This document shows positions 1 to 10,680 of a stretch of 64,000 nt of DNA, piece after piece. Source of the DNA: Ophiobolus disseminans (Eukaryota > Ascomycota > Dothideomycetes > Pleosporales > Phaeosphaeriaceae); NCBI GenBank assembly GCA_010093685.1, contig MU006230.1, positions 1,100,013 through 1,164,012 of the forward strand, in the 5' to 3' direction. The first letter of the stretch is position 1, and the number at the start of each line of letters is the position of its first letter. The translations under genes were made by a program, and so were the position numbers. The notes under the pieces are model-generated. The model was given only the letters and a program-made list of their open reading frames with translations, ran no database searches and was not told the DNA's origin.

Positions 1-2987
1 GAGTCGGTTGGGATGAAGTGCTGGATCTCTGATGGAAAGGGGTGAGTGCCCATCGTTGGAAGTTTACTGAGTAATATTGCGAGCCCTAGACATCGACGAC
101 CTTAACTTTGGCATCGAAAATGTGTAGCGAAGGTGCACTGAAGGGTTGCATCACAGGTGTGCATTGCAGGCGCCTCAAAGATGTGTACCTAGATATTGTA
201 GGGGTATTTGCAGGTACGTATCTGAGTTGTACGTATCAGAGAATGTAGCGAGACTAAGCTTACGGTAAGATAATAAGGCAACTACTAACGCTTGTAGTTC
301 TCGAGCTTTGAACCCCACTCTAATATTAATAACGCGGGGGCCTACCGGTAGTGGGGTTTCTACATCTAACAAACTGCTCGACCAGCGCATGTCAGATTCA
401 TAGGCTGTAGAAAGTCCACGAGCTTCTACTTCGATCAACTATTAGTCAATTGCCGCTAACATCAATCTCCACCTACAGGGCTTGGAATAGCTTGATATCC
501 TGGAGGTCTTGTCGCGCCTGAGAGGAGCATATCCCAAGTCGAGTTCCACCACGGCCGGTGCTCTCATACCCCATCAATTATACTGGATGGTCAACAAGGA
601 GCATGTGCTACCTTGCAAACTAGCTCCAGCCCATTTGGTACCAAACTGATACCTAGGCACCTATTAGTTAGGTGCAGTTTCTTTCCGTCCACCCGCCGCT
701 ACAGAACAAATTAGGCACGATCTAATGCTAACCAAACGCCTAAGGAGGCAGTATAGCCAGACAACGAGGGAGTCGCGTTCTTGCCACCAAGAGTCTAACA
801 GTGACGTACGGCCAACGCACGATGCTAAAGGTGACCCTCTTTCCCGCCAGCAAGTAATATCTCAACTATCCCAAAGGACGAGGCAAAAGCTGGCTCGAAC
901 AACCCGTGGAGGGCTAAACAACGAGGTTATGCTCTCTTTTCTGGGCATAGTCGGTCAGCAGAGCACGCTGGAAGACGAGTGCGAAGCAGAGGTGTGTTTC
1001 CTGGCTGACGAAGCAGCAGTAACTCTGCTCGAATCTGCTTCAACTCTTGGCAGGCTAAGAATCACGAGAGGCCAGCAAAAGTGTCAGTGAGAACAGCACA
1101 AAGGGCGTAAAGGAACCAAGAACTATTAATACTGCGGGGCCCTGCTCCAGCTTCAGTACCATTCGCAGTCGCCTTCGGAACACAGTGGCCTTTATTCTAG
1201 ACAGACACACTTCTTCAGTACGAAGAGCCTTGCCCGTACCCGCTTTAGACTCGCACATACCTGCCGACGGTCATGCTAGGCCCTTCATTACCTCCTGGTG
1301 GGACGGCGTAATTCCGCCGTCTAGTCTGCTTAGAAGGCTTATGGAAAACCGTCGAGACCTCCTGCACGAGACTGGCGGGAGCATCCGAAAGGCGTACTAT
1401 CCCGCGACACTACGGTAGTGCGGTCGCGCAATCAAGCCATATAGTGATGCGAAAAGTGAACTTGGTAAGCTGCATACGCATGCAACCTTGGAAGTGTATA
1501 CGGCGAGTTGAGCGAGAACCGGCGCCGGATCAATGTCACCCTGCTGTTTGCGTCAGGCGCTGCATGAACTGACTAAATGGTAAACATATATGTGCAGGGC
1601 TAACAATGGAGGTAAGATGCATACTTGTAGCACCTCCGTTTTTATTCTCTGGACTTGGCTCGCGTTAAGATCATGGAAGGACAGAATCACTCGCACGGGT
1701 TTTCATGATGCAAAGCCTTTCCAAGGTTCTTCTTAGCTGTAGACGTATTTAGTGTGGGGGATATATTGCAATGATTGATATCTAGTCTTGGAAACACAAA
1801 TAGAGCACCAGCCGACATTGTTTCGGACCTTGGTAGCGCTGTTACATTCCCCCTAGATACAATTCTAGGGGGAGAAGCGCGTCTGCCAGTTTGACAATGG
1901 ATCATGCTAAGTGTCCAAGTGATTCAATGCGCTGTGTGATTCAAAGTACCATGTGCTTGAATGTGCAGTATGCTTGACTGCTCCGTGTAATTAATCTCGC
2001 TGAATGAGCGCGCTACGTGCTTCAATTGCTACCTGCGATTGGTGAGAAACAAACTACCCCTAGTAACTACTTGCGAGTGTTGTAAAGTACTCAATCGGGT
2101 AGCATGTTTGGCTCGCAAACTGCTCTCATTCGCTCTTTTCGTCATGCGCTTTGAACTTTGCTGACGGAGCACCTATCCTCCGAGAGTCACTCGGAGTTTA
2201 GTGAATTCGGCCCGGATATCAAAGGAGTGGAGCATCTTGTTGTGTCTCGGGTTTTCAGCTTTGCGTGTCTTGATAGACTGCTGTAATTTGTGGAAGCTGC
2301 TGCTGTCTCGGTACTGGTGATGGTCAGTACCTATACCTACCTAGGTGCGTATAAATTGGGCAAGCGATATTCGGCTAGGTAGAGAAGATATTAGGCCAGG
2401 TGACAGAAAAGGTGCATTGCAGATGAAAACTCATATTCGTTCTGCTTCAGGTGCGATACAGCTCTATTCCGACTGAAGTTTAGATGGATTGTAATATTTT
2501 GCAAGCTGATCAAGCAATTTTCGACCAGCATACCCCGGTACCCCCGAATGACTACTAATCTAGCCTATCATTCAGTTTGTTGGTACTGGTCATGTCATGA
2601 TGGACATGAGTGGGTGACAACTGCGGACATACCTCCAGCTAGGTATACTCGCATCTTGTAGGCGATAATGACTGATGTTATAGTCTCCAAGTAGCTGCAG
2701 GCATCAGTGAACAGAGGATGTGACAGCATAAGTAACACGACCGCACTGTTTCATTGTCTCACCTGTTTTCACCACCATTCGCAAAGCTCTCCGTACTTCA
2801 TCAGAGTTACCCCCCAATCAGGTTCGGAGATAGTGAGCACAGGGAAGTTTGCAAGCATGCAGGTGGTTATGGAAAACCGAGTTCCGGTTCAACTTGGTAA
2901 AACACTTCGTGTGGTACAGAAATATTCCTAACTTAGTGCAGAGCGTGACCCAATGCAACCACTGCGCGAGCCGAACAGATCAAACTA
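1..2987. other. Gene-poor stretch, possibly with decayed coding remnants
   Basis: I see no gene I can support here. The longest plus-strand frame (725-1090) encodes 121 residues rich in Gln, Arg and Ser. A second open frame (about 1077-1418) follows directly in another phase, so the two could be parts of one frameshifted gene or element, but I recognise neither. The rest carries frequent stops in all frames and short runs around TACCTAGGT, which recur in intergenic DNA elsewhere in the window. No terminal repeats or transposase motifs were found by eye. Confidence 0.4.
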
Positions 2988-4207
2988 ATGCTGCCCGGAA
3001 TCATTGTCCTCAACTACAGCTACTTCCCTGAGACTTTTCACAGTCTAGCAAAGGGCGGCGCTACTGCCTTTGCTATGTCAGCGATACAGGTGTTGAAACA
3101 AGCAAGGCTCTTCCGAGGAATCATTCTATACAAGAGACAGGAAGACATCCAGCAACCAACCATAGCTATGGAAACACGGAACTTGGTTCTGTGTGCAACC
3201 ATCAGCCTCAACTTCGAGATGCAAACAAGACTGCTGAAAGACGCAATTGCTACCACATCCGACTTGTTGGCATGCAACGACACTCTACCCCCAATGCTCT
3301 ATTGCCAAACCGACACGCTACTGCGATACCATCCGGACCACCTCCCTCTCTGCGTGACGCACCACGCCCCCTTTTACGAAGATTTCGCGCGCCATACTTC
3401 CGACGAGTTAGCCGGCACAGCATTTGGAACCGACCAGAAAGCGCAGCACCTACATGTATAACAAAGCCTAGGCATCGAGCAATTAAAAGCCCGCGACAAT
3501 GCCTTTGTATTACAGCACTCGCAGCTCCAACGCCGCTACCTAGCAAAGCGAGGCATCGACATGGCGAAAGTATTCCAGCTCTGTCCGCCCATCCACTCCA
3601 TGCACGTAGCAGACTCCTCGGAAACAATTCACACCGCACTGCGCGACGCAGTCAGCACCACGCCACTCCTCTTATTCACAGCCGTGGCGCGCATCGACTA
3701 CTTCAAAGACGTTGACCTCCTCGTGGACGCGGCGCTCCAACTGCACCAACAAGGTCTGCCCGTGACTGTTTTGAACTCCGGCGACGAAGAACAGGATACG
3801 AGTCGGCGGGCGAAATTTTGCGGTAGAATCCCAGCTGCGCATCGAGGTCACTTTTTCATTGTGCCCAAACTGCGCAAAGACATGCTCTACGCGCTCTTCT
3901 CGCATTGCCGCACCAAGGGCGTATTCATCTGCCCGTCGCGCTACGAAACGCTGGGCATCACGCCTCTCGAGGCCGGGCTGCAGGGGGTGACGACGCTGAT
4001 TGCGCTGATTGCGAATTCCAGGCAAGTCGAAGCGCGCAGGTCCCCCCCGGAGAGATTTTGCTTTGTGCGGATGCCGCAGAATTTGGCCGTGGCGGTTAGG
4101 CGGTTTGAGAAGGCGGATTTGGTCGAGTGTGGAAGGGCGTTGTAGAGGCATCTCGAGAAAGAATGTCTCAAAGGAACGGTTCGAGTCGGACTTTTTGTAT
4201 GCGTGGT
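2988..4207 (+). pseudogene. GT4-family glycosyltransferase, interrupted by one stop and C-terminal frameshifts
   Basis: This reads as a GT-B fold glycosyltransferase of family GT4. An N-terminal donor/acceptor domain begins with an NYSYFPE..LAKGG segment and contains a VTHHAPFYEDF motif. The C-terminal nucleotide-sugar domain carries the E-x7-E signature in CPSRYETLGITPLEAG (about 3931-3978). A single frame runs from the ATG at 2988 to 4145 but is cut by TAA at 3459-3461. The sequence on both sides of that stop is equally gene-like, and a CAA (Gln) there would restore the frame. The normal family ending also seems displaced: the expected VSKERFESDFLYAW tail lies in another phase (about 4166-4207), and part of the segment before it lies in a third, so at least two small indels are likely. 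No GT-AG pair removes the stop in frame. I call it a pseudogene; a database alignment would settle the C-terminal lesions. Substrate unknown. Confidence 0.8.
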
Positions 4208-4466
4208 AGGAGTGCTCGTAATGGGCGGGGCGGGCCTTTTTGTCTCTGGTGCCCTAGACTTAGCATGATGTCTCGATTGCTCTACCCAGTGGTGTTTTCT
4301 GTGTTCTTTCCGATGCTTACTTTACATTTCGACTCCTTTAAGGTATAGACCGCCTTTTATTCGAGGAAGAGTAAAAGTCTACAGTCATTCATGCAAGTGC
4401 CAATACCATGCTAGACATGTTGACTTTATGTACTCCTCCACAGCGTGTCACAAACGCAAGTGAGCA

Positions 4467-4955
4467 CTACGTTCCAAACTCCCAAACATCCCTTTCCCAC
4501 CCCTCCGTCAACCCCCCATCCCTCCCATATTTCTCCTGCCACTCTGTAAACCCACCCCTCAGCACCACGACCCTTTGTTTCTTCTCTTTACCCTCCCCAT
4601 CTTCCTCATTCTTCCCTACCTCCCCACCCCCCTCCTCCCTACCCGCCACACCCACCCTCTCCTTCTCCCTCAAATACCTAAGCGCCGCACTCGGCCCCCG
4701 CTGCTGACTCAGCGCGCAGTGAAACACAACCACATCTTTATCCTTGAGCGTGCGTATCAGCTCCGGCGTCTTGTGATCGAGCTGCGAGGACGGGACCCAC
4801 GTCGATCCCTTGATGTGTCCGCCGACGTGATCGCTGTCGCGGACGTCGATGATTGCGATGGAGGAAGCGGGCGCGGACGCGGGCTGGGAGCGGAGTTGCT
4901 GGGCGAGGTGTTCGCGCGAGACGAATTCGAGGTCGGAGAGGGATATGGTGGACAT
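4467..4955 (-). CDS. Cdc25/rhodanese-like phosphatase (Ych1/Ibp1 or arsenate reductase type)
   Basis: A 162-residue single-exon protein with one rhodanese fold. It opens with a short helix region, then has the IIDVRDSDHVGGHIKG segment typical of rhodanese/Cdc25 domains (about 35-50). The catalytic loop follows as VVVFHCALSQQRGP: Cys80 and Arg86 fit the HC-x5-R active site of Cdc25-type protein phosphatases and of fungal Acr2-type arsenate reductases. The domain ends with a VVVLRGGFTEWQ strand. An acidic, Lys/Glu-rich insert of about 25 residues sits between the loop and the last strand and is probably a surface loop. From sequence alone I cannot choose between phosphatase and arsenate reductase. 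The length matches yeast Ych1 and fission yeast Ibp1. The ATG at 4955 is the natural start. Confidence 0.85.
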   Translation of the reverse strand: MSTISLSDLEFVSREHLAQQLRSQPASAPASSIAIIDVRDSDHVGGHIKGSTWVPSSQLDHKTPELIRTLKDKDVVVFHCALSQQRGPSAALRYLREKERVGVAGREEGGGEVGKNEEDGEGKEKKQRVVVLRGGFTEWQEKYGRDGGLTEGWERDVWEFGT

Positions 4956-5403
4956 TGTTGCGGGAGAGCGTGAATACGGGGCGGCGGTGGAGAGATTGTG
5001 TGAGAGAAGACTTGGACTTTGGATGGCTTGGAGGGAGAGGCCGTATAGGTAGCTTTGTAGTATGTGCAGCGGTATGTCACTCGAGATTTGTGTATGGTTG
5101 GAGGGGTAGATAGAAGCATGGCGGGGCAGTTAGCGCGCGTGGGGGGCGAAGGGGATGACGCGAAAACACGTGGGTATGGCATCGTGTACCTCAGCGACGA
5201 CTGGCGGCTATTTCGCATTCAAGTGCAATGCGAATGGTGGTTGAAAAGCTTAATATAAATTATAGCCAAGGTATCGCGTACATCATACTCCACCTCCTGG
5301 CCCCATTCTTGTCCAGTGCCATACAGAGATACACATACAATGGTATAGTACATTTATCCCAAACGCCTGAAAACGCCTCGGCGCAATGAGCCTGAAAAAA
5401 AAC

Positions 5404-7561
5404 TTAATCATGTTTCCCTCCGCCGTTACCCATGCTGCCGAGTAGGCCATCTTTCTCGCCCAAGTGGATGAAGCCTCCCTTACCATATGATCTTCTTCTC
5501 CGCTTGCCGAACAGCACTATCGCGGTGAAGAAACCGACGACTATACCCAGCCCAATGAACGGATGGGTGCTGAAGAAGTGACGAATCGAGAGGAAGAAGC
5601 CCGTAATGGAGCCTGTAGTGGATTTGGGTGCAATCTTGGGCGGGTTGACGGTAACCTTGCCAATAGTTTCGAGAATCGATGCGCGCGATAGACGGATGGG
5701 GTCGCCAGAAGTAGTTACATCCCAGTAACGGCGGTTCTTCACGAGCATTAGTATTAGTTGAGTGGGATCTTTTGGGGATATGACTCACGTCTTCATCATT
5801 GATGACAACTCGCTCGCCGTCCTTGACATCAATGCCGTACGTGGTCCTGATCCAGCGCTCCCAAAAAACGCCATCGACCCACGCGAAAGCAATCTGTTTA
5901 TGCGCAACCTCATCCATGTCAATCTTGATTGATTTCGCATCCCGTAGCGCTCTTTGGTCGTCCTTGTCTTCTGCTTCTTCGATGCGCAGCTGCTTGGCCT
6001 CACGGAGCTCTTGACGCTCAAGATGGAAAAGCTTGTCCTGTTTATCAATCCACTCCATCGCCGCGTTCTTCAACTCGCGCCTCGAGAGAATGAACTGGTC
6101 GGAGTTCTCGCGGCTCAAGATGGCCAACACAACCATCTTACCATCCATGATCTCGCGGGCGTTCGATGATGTGAGCTCAGGAACAAGTGGCAGCCAGACG
6201 GACTTCATCCATGTCTGTATCTTCTTGGTGTCGCGCATATCCTTTGGTGTAATTGGAGGATAGTATGAAGGTTTGCCATCCCTTGAGACCATGAGCCTTG
6301 GCCAAGTCGAGATTTTGAAGCGCTTGGCCAGTTCAGCATCGTTTGTCTTGACCAGCTTAGCTTTCCCAATCAGGCTCATGGTGAGACGCTCGAGAGCCTG
6401 GAAGTCTTCGGAAGTGGTCGCATGGTCGTAGAAGTAGGTGAAGATGACCTCCTCCTTCTCCTCTAATTTCTTGAACTCGGCAGCGTCCACCTCCTCGACG
6501 CCTCCGCTGATGGCTGTGACTTGTTCAGCATAGCTGAGGAGGTCGCCAATCCCTCGCAGACCGTCGTACTCAATCCGCTCGCCTCCGCGGAATAGGAGCA
6601 TGGTTGGGTAACCTCGCACGCCCGCTTGCTTGCAGAGCTTCTTCTGTTCGTCGCAGTTGACCTCGCCGATGTTGAGATGTCCCCGCATTTGGCGCGCTAG
6701 GTTGTGCCAGTTTGGCGCAAGCGCCTGGCAGTGGTGGCACCAGGGGGCGTAGAACTTGATGAACCAAGGATCCATGGTGTTCGTGACGGCCTTTTCAAAC
6801 TTCTCGGCAGTGAGCTCCTCCACAAGGCCCGACGGGTTGGCGTTGGAGGTGTGTTTGGCCTTTGCGGGCTTCGACGCCTTCGTGGGCGTGGCCGGCGCGG
6901 CAGCCTTTTTGTCTTCCGCGTCGGCCTTCTTCTCTTCCGTGACAGCCTCCTCTGTATCTGGCCCAGTCTTGACGGAGCTGGCTCCGACTTCTGGTAGCTT
7001 CGGCCCCCCCTCCTTGCGCGAACCCGGACGGATGACCTCGAGCAGCTGCTCGACCCACGTGCTCATGCTCTTCATGTCCTTTGAGCCTGTCTCCGCCTGG
7101 ACCTGCTCCCCATCCTTAAAGAAGATCATGGTAGGATAGCTCTGTATCTTGTGGGCATTGCAGACATCGGCATACGCCTGGCAGTCGACCTTTGCGAACT
7201 TGAAATTATAGAAGCGTGTGAATGAGTTGAGGGAGTCGCCCTCGATTTCCTCCTTGGTGGTGACGGGCTTCGAGGTGTAGTAGAATTCGTATGCGGTCTG
7301 GTAGGTGGGCTTGAAATGCATGCAGTGCGGACACGACGGCGAGAAGAACTCGACTAACCAGTTGCCTTTACTAATCTCCTTGTCTAAACTGTCTGGCCCT
7401 AGCTCTATCATGGGTGGCACTGTCTGACCGTTGAAGATGGTGTCTGGCTGCTTCTCCTCCCAATCGTCGTCGGCGGCGGTTGTCTTCGGGCTCTTCTTCT
7501 CGACGGCGAGGGTGGTAGCAAGCGTCGCCAGCGACAGGAGTGAATATATTGGGAAGCGCAT
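5404..7561 (-). CDS. ER transmembrane protein disulfide-isomerase-like protein, two thioredoxin domains
   Basis: Two exons (7561-5789 and 5736-5404) are joined across a 52-bp GTGAGT...AG intron with a CTAAT branch, giving about 701 residues. The signal peptide is at the N-terminus (MRFPIYSLLSLATLATTLA). The first thioredoxin domain has a CPHC active site, the second a CHHC site in FYAPWCHHCQALAP. A low-complexity Ala/Lys/Glu linker separates them. A third, non-catalytic thioredoxin-like region and a charged helical stretch follow. Near the C-terminus is a membrane segment (IGLGIVVGFFTAIVLFG) followed by a basic KRRRR run, giving a type I topology with a short cytosolic tail. The layout resembles yeast Eps1 and other membrane PDIs in folding and quality control of secretory proteins. 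It is divergent from the complex I gene at 7885, with 323 bp between the starts. Confidence 0.88.
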
Positions 7562-7884
7562 CGCGGCGGGTGCGCTGGGCTGCCGGGTGGAGGCAGCGGT
7601 TGATGGGGTCGCGGGCTATGTGATGTTGTGGTCCCACACTAGCGAGGTGACGGTTGCTAGTGAGCCCAGGGCGATTGTCGGCGTCTCACAGAAGGCGTGG
7701 TGGCGGTGGGAGGTTTGGGTTGTTGCTGCCAACAGGAGACACGGTTCCAGCGCGGTGATGCCGCGGGCGGGACAGGGGTCAACTCCGCAGACTTGGCAGG
7801 CGCAACCAGCACGCCAATGTTGACGGCATCACCTCTCCACCTGCCCATTGCGCCCGCCGCACCACCTGCACGCCACCCGCAACC

Positions 7885-8710
7885 ATGAGAGCAGCTGCAC
7901 GGCTCCTCGCCAGCGTCAAGCCCGGCCAGTTCCTCGAGGCCGGCGCCCCCACTGGGCTCACGGGGCTCCTCACACACCCGTCGCCGCGCTCCACACTGCT
8001 CTACCACTACAACGCCACCCTCGACAAGCTCAAGCAGATCCCCGAGTCGTCTGTATATCGCCAGTCGACCGAGACGCTCACCAGGCACCGTCTCAAGGTC
8101 ATTGAAGAGTCGAAACCGTCTGGATGGGACGCATGGCAAGAGAAGATCAAGGCCCAGATCGGCGAAGACCCGGGCCTTGTGTCTGTCATTGAGACCAGTG
8201 GCGGACAGACCATTGTCCTCCCAAAACAGCAACAGGTGGATGAGCGGTCCAAGGAGGCCGAATGGGACGGAGAGGTTGTGACCACTTTCCCCGAGGGCAT
8301 CCGGACAGCAAAGGAGCGCCTGCCGTACGCGAAGAAGATGATGGGCGACGTTAACTACAGCCCTGATCGCGTCTTCTCGCAGGTCAAGTTTGAGTCGGAG
8401 CCGCAGTACACCACGGAGGCGTATGTATGTTGCGTATCTCGATACCCAGGATACTGACTGTAGCAGCATTGGCGATCTTGAGAGCAGACTCGGCGCTGGC
8501 TTGATTGAGGAAGTCATCCAGGTTGCTGAGGGTGAGCACAAGATTGTCGACACCATGATCCAGAGCAGAGTGTATGTTGTGGCTTCTACCTCATCTGTGC
8601 ACTTAACTAATGAAACATGCCGCAGATGGGAGCCGCTCGAGGAGCCTGCCCCAGAAGGCCAATGGTCATACTTTGAGCGTAACACACACACCCAAACTCA
8701 GAAGCCATAG
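7885..8710 (+). CDS. NADH:ubiquinone oxidoreductase 29.9 kDa subunit (NDUFA5/B13 homologue)
   Basis: An accessory subunit of mitochondrial complex I, located in the matrix arm. Three exons: 7885-8420, 8467-8571 and 8626-8710, encoding about 241 residues. The N-terminus is an Arg/Ala-rich mitochondrial presequence. The core has TGLTGLLTHPSPR, LLYHYNATLDKLKQIPE and VYRQSTETLTRHRLKVIEE, the hallmark of the ETC_C1_NDUFA5 family. The second exon carries GAGLIEEVIQVAEGE, and the third ends after WEPLEEPAPEGQWSYF. The first intron has two possible acceptors three bases apart (TAG at 8463, CAG at 8466), so a one-residue Ser insertion is possible. Intron donors are GTATGT. It shares a compact bidirectional promoter with the PDI-like gene on the other strand. 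Confidence 0.92.
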
Positions 8711-9019
8711 ATTGCTCAAATCATGTGCGTGTAAATAGCAGGAATACCATGTACGAAGAACATTTAGACTTTGTCAATACTTAGTCACGTGTTACGCATC
8801 ATCTCGCTTAGCTCGTTTGGATAGCTTTAGACCTCATCAGACTGACACTGAAGACCTGGATGTATTTGCGCTCGATATGCTCGCAATTTGCATTGCGCTT
8901 AGACCGAATCGAGCATTCTAGAAGCCCGCCAAGCCATCGAAGCTGTTCGAACATCTCCACCCACGCCCAATATCTAGCACATCCACACCACACTTCGCAT
9001 TCACTCAACATCCCCACCC

Positions 9020-9427
9020 ATGAACCGCATATTCCTTCGCCACCATCCCTACGCATTCTCAACTCTCAAAAAATACACCAACCCCTCTTATCCAAAATCT
9101 CAAACCATGTCGTCCCCAACCCAACCCAGCACCTCAACTCCAAAGTCCGATCAAAATATCGAACAACATCCCTCCTCGGGCGCACCTCTGTCCCTTCCAG
9201 AGCCTGGTAAAGATACTACCACGACGTCCATCGACATGAGCAAAGGCGGCGAAACGGTCAAGCTCGATCACTTGGGTCCGCTCGTCGTCAATAAGGACGG
9301 CACGCTTTCTCGTATCAGCAATTGGGCTGACATGTCGGATATCGAGCGGCAGAACACGGTGCGCGTGTTGGGGAAGAGGAATCAGTTGCGGAGGGAGGCG
9401 TTGCGGGCGAAGCAGGGTGAGGCGTAG
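9020..9427 (+). CDS. Small conserved fungal protein with GTLSRISNW motif
   Basis: A single-exon frame of 135 residues. The first 29 residues (MNRIFLRHHPYAFSTLKKYT...) look like a mitochondrial presequence; an alternative start at 9107 gives a 106-residue protein beginning MSSPTQPS. The middle is Ser/Thr/Pro-rich and disordered. The C-terminal half carries the compact segment LGPLVVNKDGTLSRISNW followed by a charged helix (IERQNTVRVLGKRNQLRREAL). I believe this motif is conserved in short uncharacterised ascomycete proteins, but I cannot give a name or function. Start choice decides whether it is mitochondrial. Confidence 0.75.
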   Translation: MNRIFLRHHPYAFSTLKKYTNPSYPKSQTMSSPTQPSTSTPKSDQNIEQHPSSGAPLSLPEPGKDTTTTSIDMSKGGETVKLDHLGPLVVNKDGTLSRISNWADMSDIERQNTVRVLGKRNQLRREALRAKQGEA

Positions 9428-10440
9428 AATTGGGGGAAGGATGGGGTGTAGCGTTTAGGGGAGGTCGTGGCTAGGAGGGTTAGGAGACGTTAGGAGTGGG
9501 TAAGAGGACTTAGTTAGGGGCGGGCGTTGCAGGTGTTGTAGGTGGAGGAGGTTGGGGAGGGTGAGATGTAGAGTCTTGAGGGAGAATGGGGAAGTCGTTG
9601 CTGGGAGAGGTTGAATATGATGAGATCGTTGAACAGTAATCCGTTCAGGGGGGCATTTGCCGGCGAGGAAGGTCGGGGGGAGTGAGATGTAGAACCACAG
9701 AAGGCTAGAGACGGCCGAAGATGGAAGTTTCTGCATGGAGAAAGTACGGTCATGATGAATGTTGGGTAACACTGCTACCATGGAAAGTTGGGCGAAATCG
9801 TCAAACGCTTTTCACAATAGGAAAGTGCGATGGCGTTTGCAGCGCACCAGTGCGGGGGACGGGTGGGCGGGATCGCTATAGGGTGAGGAGATCCGGAGAC
9901 ATTACAAGATAAGTTTGAAGTGAGGTTGACTCGGCTTCTTCCTCGGTTAGGCTTGCATCAGTGTAGATGATGCGAAATTCAACCATGGTTAGCCATGTAG
10001 GTACGACCTCGAGATTGGGCACACCTGATGGTCATCAATGGTTTCCGAAATGCATAGCGTTGGCCTTTTTTGGATATCTAAAATTACGAGATACATGGAA
10101 CCTGTATTGTCTATGTCGCTTGTGTGTAGTTTAAAGTGAAGCATCTGGCAGTTGTTTGTGGTCGCCTCCTAAACGGGACGGGTACCGTAGGAAAATTGCG
10201 CTTCACCAACATCAACGAACACCACTAGACATCGGTCACAAGACAGGTTGCATCTTTTCCTTCGCACTGTAAGTCAAATAGCCAAGACCTTCTCTCCGGT
10301 GAGTGTTTCTGAAGCTGAGGCCGACTAAGTTGTGACGTTGCAGGCCGCGAAGCATACCGTCTTCGGCTTCGTCTTCGCACCAACACACTTCAGGATACTC
10401 TTCCGCCCTTGTCGCCAGTCCATCACTTCATCCGAAACCC
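9428..10440. other. Intergenic, nothing recognised except a possible leader intron
   Basis: No frame here looks coding. At 10299-10343 there is a well-formed candidate intron (GTGAGT donor, GACTAAG branch, GCAG acceptor) that could lie in the 5' leader of the short frame starting at 10441. Confidence 0.4.
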
Positions 10441-10680
10441 ATGCCTCGTCTTTCAGGCATCACAGCCCGACCGGCGGAAACAGCTATCCGCTTACTATCG
10501 GCCAGCTCAAACAGCATCGCAGCTCAGACAGGCTCCGACTAGCCTCTCCCAGTTGGAGGCCTCTATGTCGGAGGGATAGTTCCTGTGGGCGCCTCACCGA
10601 CTTCTCAGCCACCGCGCTCTACCTACCAGCCTGGTAGTGTTAAACACGCTGGCAAAGTCAAAGACATGACCGGAACTTGA
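10441..10680 (+). pseudogene. Possible short gene interrupted by TAG
   Basis: An ATG at 10441 opens a frame of 79 sense and stop codons ending in TGA at 10678-10680, with one in-frame TAG at 10540-10542. Before the stop it reads as an Arg/Ser/Ala-rich, mitochondrial-presequence-like N-terminus (MPRLSGITARPAE...). After it come PLPVGGLYVGGIVPVGA and a Pro/Tyr/Lys tail. Both halves have protein-like composition, and the spliced-looking leader upstream supports transcription. CAG in place of TAG would restore the frame. I do not recognise the family and cannot exclude a chance frame. Confidence 0.35.

Noticed and set aside
3438..3474. Mini-intron GTATAACAAAGCCTAG to remove the stop in the GT4 gene
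   Set aside because: It would be only 16 bp, far below any functional intron; a longer 65-bp alternative breaks the phase.
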